A DNA stretch of 10,175 bases from BRH-c25 sp964574195 (GTDB lineage: Bacteria > Bacillota > Clostridia > Lutisporales > Lutisporaceae): contig CAZNMO010000168.1 in NCBI GenBank assembly GCA_964574195.1, positions 1-10,175 on the forward strand, written 5' to 3'. Made by a program: the position numbers and the translations under genes. Position 1 is the first letter of the stretch. Every line of letters starts with the position of its first letter. The notes beneath the pieces were generated by a model. That model worked only from the letters and a program-made list of their open reading frames with translations, did not search any database and was not told the DNA's origin. This document shows, piece by piece, positions 5,819-10,175 of the stretch.

Positions 5819-5863
5819 TAGTCTGAATATAGCATATATGAGAGTGTTTTGCTGAGCTGCCTT
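5804..5863. repeat. Perfect 9-bp inverted repeat overlapping the operator-like dyad
   Basis: AAGGCAGCT (5804-5812) pairs with AGCTGCCTT (5855-5863), 42 bases apart. Its left arm shares bases with the dyad at 5797-5816, so the two structures exclude each other. It lies upstream of the likely start sites on both strands and is therefore more likely DNA-level than RNA-level. Confidence 0.45.
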
Positions 5864-5870
5864 AATATAC

Positions 5871-5899
5871 TTGTAAATAAGGCCCGGTAGCATTAACAT
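5871..5899 (+). promoter_or_regulatory. Weak candidate promoter for the exporter gene
   Basis: TTGTAA (5871-5876) and TAACAT (5894-5899) are 17 bp apart, each 4 of 6 to consensus. If used, the leader would be about 140 nt and would contain all three hairpins before the ATG. Confidence 0.3.
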
Positions 5900-5919
5900 A
5901 TATATTGATGGATAAAATA

Positions 5920-5950
5920 AAATCTGTTTGAGCTTTGCTGAAACAGATTT
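5920..5950 (+). repeat. Perfect 10-bp hairpin A in the exporter leader
   Basis: AAATCTGTTT (5920-5929) and AAACAGATTT (5941-5950) are exact reverse complements around an 11-nt loop. No T-run follows, so it is not a standard terminator. Confidence 0.65.
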
Positions 5951-5967
5951 GTATTACATTGATTTTC

Positions 5968-6009
5968 TTTGCGGCGAAACAATCTACATCAGCGTTTATT
6001 CGCCGCAAA
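5968..6009 (+). repeat. Perfect 11-bp GC-rich hairpin B in the exporter leader
   Basis: TTTGCGGCGAA (5968-5978) and TTCGCCGCAAA (5999-6009) are exact reverse complements around a 20-nt loop. The loop contains TCAGC (5989-5993), complementary to GCTGA (5937-5941) at the edge of hairpin A's loop, so a short loop-loop contact is possible. No T-run follows. Confidence 0.65.
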
Positions 6010-6022
6010 TTGAATAATTTGA

Positions 6023-6042
6023 GCACACTTCTGTGCAGGGGG
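6023..6042 (+). promoter_or_regulatory. Small hairpin next to the exporter ribosome binding site
   Basis: GCACA (6023-6027) and TGTGC (6032-6036) form a 5-bp hairpin with a CTTC loop, ending one base before GGGGG (6038-6042). That ribosome binding site is six bases before the ATG at 6049. The hairpin does not cover the site but could influence ribosome access. Confidence 0.45.
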
Positions 6043-6048
6043 TAATAT

Positions 6049-6933
6049 ATGAACAGACGAGATATAGGACTGGGTTTGATAATAGTAATAGTGTGGGGTT
6101 TGAACTTTATCGCCATTGATATGGGTCTTGGCAATACACCGCCATTGATGCTTGCGGCAGCCCGATTTGTTGTTGTATGCTTCCCGGCAATCTTTTTTCT
6201 GCCCAAACCGCCAATATCGTGGAAATGGCTGGTTGCTCTCGGCCTGACCATGAATGTGGGACAGTTTGCCCTACTTTTTATGAGTATTAAACTGGGCATG
6301 CCGGCTGGGTTGGCTTCCCTGGTACATCAGTCCCAGGCTTTTTTCACTCTGATCATTGCGGCGCTCTTTATCGGAGAAAAATGGCATTGGAATCATATCA
6401 CAGGTTTGGCCATAGCTGCATGTGGAATGATAGTCATTGCTTCACAGCAGGGCAGCAGTATGACTGCCATTGGTTTCTGGCTGAATCTGGCAGGGGCTGC
6501 CAGCTGGGGTGCCGGTAATGTCATCATGCGTCGTGCCACACAGGGAGTGCCGCCTTATTCGATGCTTTCCCTGATAGTATGGGCCGGTATCGTGGCTATC
6601 GTTCCACTGGCACTTCTGTCGCTGATCGTTGAAGGGGCTGCTGCATGGCAGACGGCTATAAGCTCGGTAAATTGGATAACCATTGCCTCTATAGCATACC
6701 TGGGCTACGGGGCTTCTCTTATAGGCTATGGCCTATGGGGAAAGCTGCTTTCACGCTATCCTGCAGCGGTAGTGTCTCCTTTTGCACTGCTGGTTCCGGT
6801 AGTCGGCATGAGCAGCGCCGCTTTGCTGCTGGGAGAAGCATTCTCGCTGCAGCAGCTTATTGGAGCACTGCTGCTGATGTCGGGATTGGTTGTCAATGTT
6901 TTTGGGGGAAGATGGATAAAGCGTAAGGAATAA
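6049..6933 (+). CDS. eamA: EamA-type (DMT superfamily) metabolite exporter, resembling O-acetylserine/cysteine exporter
   Basis: This 294-residue inner-membrane transporter has about ten hydrophobic segments arranged as two EamA repeats (about 5-135 and 145-287) and a positively charged tail. VWGLNF near the N-terminus, NTPPLMLAAARFVVV, FGMPAGLASLV-like LGMPAGLASLVHQSQAFFT, and LVPVVGMSSAALLLGE closely follow E. coli EamA (YdeD), which exports O-acetylserine and cysteine. The length is almost the same. Resemblance is from memory, and DMT exporters change substrate easily, so the substrate remains uncertain. The start has GGGGG six bases upstream. No terminator follows, and the mannosidase start is 29 bases after the stop, so the two genes probably share a transcript. 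The hairpin-rich leader suggests regulated expression. Confidence 0.85.
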   Translation: MNRRDIGLGLIIVIVWGLNFIAIDMGLGNTPPLMLAAARFVVVCFPAIFFLPKPPISWKWLVALGLTMNVGQFALLFMSIKLGMPAGLASLVHQSQAFFTLIIAALFIGEKWHWNHITGLAIAACGMIVIASQQGSSMTAIGFWLNLAGAASWGAGNVIMRRATQGVPPYSMLSLIVWAGIVAIVPLALLSLIVEGAAAWQTAISSVNWITIASIAYLGYGASLIGYGLWGKLLSRYPAAVVSPFALLVPVVGMSSAALLLGEAFSLQQLIGALLLMSGLVVNVFGGRWIKRKE

Positions 6934-6950
6934 AAGATTTAGACAGGATG

Positions 6951-6956
6951 GGTGGG
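6951..6956 (+). promoter_or_regulatory. Ribosome binding site that sets the mannosidase start
   Basis: GGTGGG lies six bases before the ATG at 6963. The upstream in-frame ATG at 6948 has its only purine-rich sequence (AGACAGG) directly against the codon with no spacer, so 6963 is preferred. Confidence 0.55.
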
Positions 6957-6962
6957 TTAAGG

Positions 6963-9900
6963 ATGGTTTTTGAAATTGAAAGAATAGAAAGACTGCTGAA
7001 GGATGTTCAACGTGCCATATATACCGATAAGGAGCCGATTGCGGCCTACAGGATATCCGGGGACTGCCAGGCTATGGATAAGCTGCCTGACACTGATGAC
7101 CACGGCTGGAAGGATCATAGCTGTGGAGAGTTGTGGGGAGGGTATGACAAGCACCAGTGGTTCAATACCGAAGTAAATATTCCCGAAAGATTCGGGGGCA
7201 AGAATGTCGTATTCAGGATAACTACCGGCAGGGAAGGGGAATGGGATGCGCTGAACCCGCAGTTCCTTTTCTATCTTGACGGGAAGCTGGTGCAAGGGCT
7301 TGATGTCAACCACAGGGAGGTCATCATTTCAGAAAAGGCTGAGGGAGGACGGCGGTATTCAATAGCAATGCTGGCCTACAGCGGATTATACCAGACCAGC
7401 TTTATGCTGCATACAGAGCTTTGTGTACTGGATAAGGCCGTTGAAGCCTTGCATTATAACCTGATGGTCCCGCTTTCTGCTGTGAAGCTGCTGGATGAGC
7501 TGGACGAAAACAGGGTAAGGTCACTGGTAAAGCTGGGAAGGGCAGCAGACATGCTTGACCTCAGGAAGCTGTATTCGGAGGATTTCTACCGCTCTGTTGC
7601 AGTGGTAAACGAATATCTGGAAAAGGAATTTTACTCTGAGAAGGATAATTACAGCCCTGTAGTTACTGCTGTGGGGCATACACATATAGATGTGGCCTGG
7701 CTGTGGACTATTGGCCAGACCCGGGAAAAAACGGCAAGGAGCTTTTCCACAGTACTGAGGCTTATGGAGCAGTATCCCGAATACAGCTTCATGTCCAGCC
7801 AGCCTCAGCTTTATGAGTATATAAAGGAAGACCACCCAGGGATGTATGAGGAGATAAAGCAGAGGATAGCAGAAGGCCGGTGGGAGGCAGACGGGGCAAT
7901 GTGGCTTGAAGCGGATTGCAACATACCCTCGGGGGAATCACTTGTTAGGCAGATACTGTTCGGCAAGCGGTTCTTCAAGGAGGAGTTCGGTGTGGAAAGC
8001 AGGGCGCTTTGGCTGCCGGATGTCTTCGGCTACAGCGCAGCCCTTCCCCAGATAATGAAAAAGAGCGGAATAGATTATTTCATGACAACCAAGATAAGCT
8101 GGAACCAGTTCAATATGATGCCCAATGACACCTTCCTGTGGAGGGGGCTGGATGGCAGTGAGGTATTGACATATTTCGTTACTACCTGCAACTACAACAA
8201 GTCTATGGGGGATAACATAACCTTTTCTGACAGGTTCAGCAAGACTACCTATACAGGTATTATAAACGCAAATCAGGTCATGGGTACCTGGAGGCGATAT
8301 CAGAATAAGGATATCAACGAAGAAACGATGATGCTGTACGGTTATGGGGATGGAGGCGGAGGCCCTACAAAGGAAATGCTGGAGCAGGCAAAAAGGCTCC
8401 AATACGGTATTCCCGGACTTCCAAGACTGCAGCTGGGTTCACACAGCTCCTTCCTTGACAGGCTATATGACCGGGTCATAAACAACAAGGAGCTGCCCAG
8501 ATGGGTAGGGGAGCTTTACCTGGAATATCATAGGGGCACTTACACTTCCATGGCCAGGAACAAGCGGTACAACAGAAAGTGCGAATTCCTCTACCAGGAT
8601 GTGGAGCTGCTTTCGGTCATGGGCATGCTGATGGGACACAGCTATCCGGAGGCGGAGCTGAAGAGAGGCTGGAAGACTATGCTGCTCAATCAGTTCCATG
8701 ACATAATTCCGGGCTCCTCCATCAAGGAAGTATACGATGAGTCCCACAGGCAGTACGAGGAGATCCTGCAGACAGGGAACAGCATGTTGAAGGCTGCTGC
8801 GGATAAAATCACTGCAGCTATGGATCTGAAACACAAGTCGGTAGTGGTGTTCAACACTCTTTCCTACGATAGGGATGATGTTGTAGAATATGAAATGGCA
8901 GATGGAATGGATATCAAGGGGCTCCTGGATCAGGAAGGGAACCCGATGGATGTCCAGCATGCTGAAGACGGAAGAAAGCTTCTGTTCTTTGCGCACCAGG
9001 TGCCTTCAAAAGGCTACAGGGCATTCGGCCTTGCAGACAATTCAGTGGAGCCGACAGCCTGCTGTGAATATGGAGACCGAGTCTATGAAAACAGCTACTT
9101 CAAGCTGGTCTTTGATGAGGACTTTAACATAGTATCTATGTATGACAAGCAAAACCGGAGAGAAGTAATCAGAAGCGGAGAAAGGGCAAATGTGCTCCAG
9201 GCCTTTGAAGACAGGCCGATGAACTGGGAAAACTGGGATATAGACATATTCTACAAGAGAAAGCTTTGGGAGGTAAACGATCTGATCAGCGCAGAGCTGA
9301 CAGAAGCGGGACCGGTAAGAAGCTGCCTGAAGCTGGAGCGTGGCTTCTGTGACTCCAGGATAGTTCAGTATATCTATATGTATAAGGATATACCCAGGAT
9401 AGACTTCAAAACGCTTGTGGACTGGAAGGAAAAGAACATACTGCTCAAAGCAGCCTTCCCGGTGGCTGTAAATGCAAACAAGGCTTCCTATGAAATACAG
9501 TACGGCAATGTCGAAAGGGAGACTCACAGCAACACCAGCTGGGATATGGCCAAATTCGAGGTATGCGGACACAAGTGGGCGGACCTGTCCGAGGGGGCTT
9601 ATGGTGTCAGCCTTCTTAACGACTGCAAGTATGGCTATGACATAAAGGATGGGGTCATGAGACTCACGCTCCTGAAGTCGGGAACCTACCCCAACCCGGA
9701 GGCGGATCTGGGCAGACATGAACTCACCTATTCCATATACCCTCACAGGGGCACATGGCGAGAGGCAGGAACGGTTCCCATGGCTTACGACCTTAACGCT
9801 CCGATGTATGCGGTACTTGAAGAGGCGCATCTGGGTGAACTTGACAAGGCATTTTCACTTCTGTCGGTAAACAAGGATAACTGTATGATAGAGGTGGTTA

Positions 9901-10115
9901 AGAAGGCGGAAGAAGGCGATGATATAATTATAAGGCTATATGAGTATAAAAATATGAGAGAAACCGCCCTGCTGACCTTTGCAAAGGATATAGATTCCTG
10001 TTATGAATGTGACCTGCTGGAGGGAAATGAAAAGAGAGTGGAAGTGGAAAAGAACTGCATCAGCTTTGAAATACAGCCCTATGAGATAAAAACCTTCAAG
10101 GTTCGCCTTAAATAG
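6963..10115 (+). CDS. GH38 alpha-mannosidase, cytosolic Ams1/MAN2C1-like
   Basis: This 1050-residue retaining exo-alpha-mannosidase has no signal peptide and is probably cytosolic. An N-terminal beta domain (about 64-170, with QWFNTEVNIPERF and LDGKLVQGLDVNHRE) resembles the extra domain of the Ams1/MAN2C1 group. The catalytic domain begins at GHTHIDVAWLW, with zinc ligands H241 and D243. The nucleophile and zinc ligand D353 is in WLPDVFGYSAALPQ, the GYGDGGGGP loop has D463, and the fourth zinc ligand H579 is in NQFHDIIPGSS. Mid and C-terminal GH38 beta domains fill the remainder, ending in FEIQPYEIKTFKVRLK. All key residues are present and the length fits this group. Likely substrates are mannose-containing oligosaccharides taken into the cell. 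The upstream exporter gives no clear pathway link. ATG 6948 would add five residues. Confidence 0.95.
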   Translation: MVFEIERIERLLKDVQRAIYTDKEPIAAYRISGDCQAMDKLPDTDDHGWKDHSCGELWGGYDKHQWFNTEVNIPERFGGKNVVFRITTGREGEWDALNPQFLFYLDGKLVQGLDVNHREVIISEKAEGGRRYSIAMLAYSGLYQTSFMLHTELCVLDKAVEALHYNLMVPLSAVKLLDELDENRVRSLVKLGRAADMLDLRKLYSEDFYRSVAVVNEYLEKEFYSEKDNYSPVVTAVGHTHIDVAWLWTIGQTREKTARSFSTVLRLMEQYPEYSFMSSQPQLYEYIKEDHPGMYEEIKQRIAEGRWEADGAMWLEADCNIPSGESLVRQILFGKRFFKEEFGVESRALWLPDVFGYSAALPQIMKKSGIDYFMTTKISWNQFNMMPNDTFLWRGLDGSEVLTYFVTTCNYNKSMGDNITFSDRFSKTTYTGIINANQVMGTWRRYQNKDINEETMMLYGYGDGGGGPTKEMLEQAKRLQYGIPGLPRLQLGSHSSFLDRLYDRVINNKELPRWVGELYLEYHRGTYTSMARNKRYNRKCEFLYQDVELLSVMGMLMGHSYPEAELKRGWKTMLLNQFHDIIPGSSIKEVYDESHRQYEEILQTGNSMLKAAADKITAAMDLKHKSVVVFNTLSYDRDDVVEYEMADGMDIKGLLDQEGNPMDVQHAEDGRKLLFFAHQVPSKGYRAFGLADNSVEPTACCEYGDRVYENSYFKLVFDEDFNIVSMYDKQNRREVIRSGERANVLQAFEDRPMNWENWDIDIFYKRKLWEVNDLISAELTEAGPVRSCLKLERGFCDSRIVQYIYMYKDIPRIDFKTLVDWKEKNILLKAAFPVAVNANKASYEIQYGNVERETHSNTSWDMAKFEVCGHKWADLSEGAYGVSLLNDCKYGYDIKDGVMRLTLLKSGTYPNPEADLGRHELTYSIYPHRGTWREAGTVPMAYDLNAPMYAVLEEAHLGELDKAFSLLSVNKDNCMIEVVKKAEEGDDIIIRLYEYKNMRETALLTFAKDIDSCYECDLLEGNEKRVEVEKNCISFEIQPYEIKTFKVRLK

Positions 10116-10136
10116 CATATTTCATTGGCCTGCAAA

Positions 10137-10170
10137 ATACTATAATAAAAAGCGGACAGCCTTTTAGTAT
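10137..10170 (+). terminator. Imperfect hairpin after the mannosidase gene, possible terminator
   Basis: ATACTA (10137-10142) pairs with TAGTAT (10165-10170), and inside this AAAAGC pairs with GC-C-TTTT with one bulge around GGACA. It starts 21 bases after the stop codon. No T-run is visible after the stem before the window ends. Confidence 0.35.
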
Positions 10171-10175
10171 CTCTA

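Larger units (their letters stand above)
5742..6048. other. Divergent intergenic region packed with inverted repeats
   Basis: This 307-bp gap between the UvrC-like gene (minus) and the exporter gene (plus) contains no credible gene. It holds a good minus-strand promoter near the UvrC-like gene and, for the exporter, only a weak promoter candidate. Six separate inverted repeats are present, each listed on its own. The half nearer the exporter (5920-6036) carries three successive hairpins and ends at a GGGGG ribosome binding site. Confidence 0.7.

Noticed and set aside
5862..6299. Minus-strand open frame of 145 codons across the intergenic region
   Set aside because: It is antisense to the exporter start, has no ribosome binding site, and runs through the hairpins with no family resemblance.
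9042..9830. Minus-strand open frame of 262 codons
   Set aside because: It is a shadow of the mannosidase coding sequence, which has full domain support on the plus strand.
10141..10146. TATAAT as a promoter for a gene beyond the window
   Set aside because: There is no acceptable -35 at the right distance, no extended -10, and it lies inside a hairpin that is better explained as the end of the mannosidase transcript.
1..10175. CRISPR array, insertion sequence, prophage or defence island
   Set aside because: No regularly spaced direct repeats, transposase, integrase, phage structural genes or recognised defence domains were found on either strand.

Overview
The window reads as a chromosomal segment of a low-to-moderate-GC member of the Bacillota, most likely class Clostridia. 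The support is purine-rich Shine-Dalgarno sites, vegetative-type promoters with extended -10 boxes, heavy use of AGG/AGA for Arg and ATA for Ile, and the protein families present (DUF2087, a clostridial-type small GIY-YIG protein, an OmpR-type two-component pair). This assignment is made by eye; no search was run. There is no transposase, integrase, phage gene, CRISPR array, tRNA or rRNA.

Layout, left to right. (1) 1-512: the tail of a DUF2087 gene, overlapping by one base a small GIY-YIG-fold protein whose signature motifs are degenerate. (2) 513-790: a regulatory region with a strong extended -10 promoter, a perfect 14-bp dyad over the -10/start site, and a foldable leader of about 150 nt with a possible pseudoknot. 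(3) 791-1918: a seven-TM diguanylate cyclase (AGDEF active site, degenerate I-site). (4) 2059-2709: an unrecognised His/Cys-rich protein followed by a hairpin. (5) 2812-4661: a sensor histidine kinase and OmpR-family regulator overlapping by 4 bp. (6) 5741-4656, minus strand: a UvrC-like protein with GIY-YIG, Cys4 and UVR parts but no RNase H-like second nuclease, overlapping the regulator gene tail to tail. (7) 5742-6048: a divergent intergenic region unusually rich in perfect inverted repeats. (8) 6049-6933: an EamA-type metabolite exporter. (9) 6963-10115: a large cytosolic-type GH38 alpha-mannosidase, probably in the same transcript as the exporter.

How the genes work together: only three units are clear from spacing, namely DUF2087/GIY-YIG, kinase/regulator, and exporter/mannosidase. 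The His/Cys-rich protein lies just upstream of the kinase and could be functionally linked to it, but a hairpin and a new extended -10 separate them. No single multi-gene system stands out as a novel pathway. The most interesting material is non-coding: the leader before the diguanylate cyclase and the hairpin-rich leader before the exporter. The His/Cys-rich protein and the reduced UvrC homologue come next.
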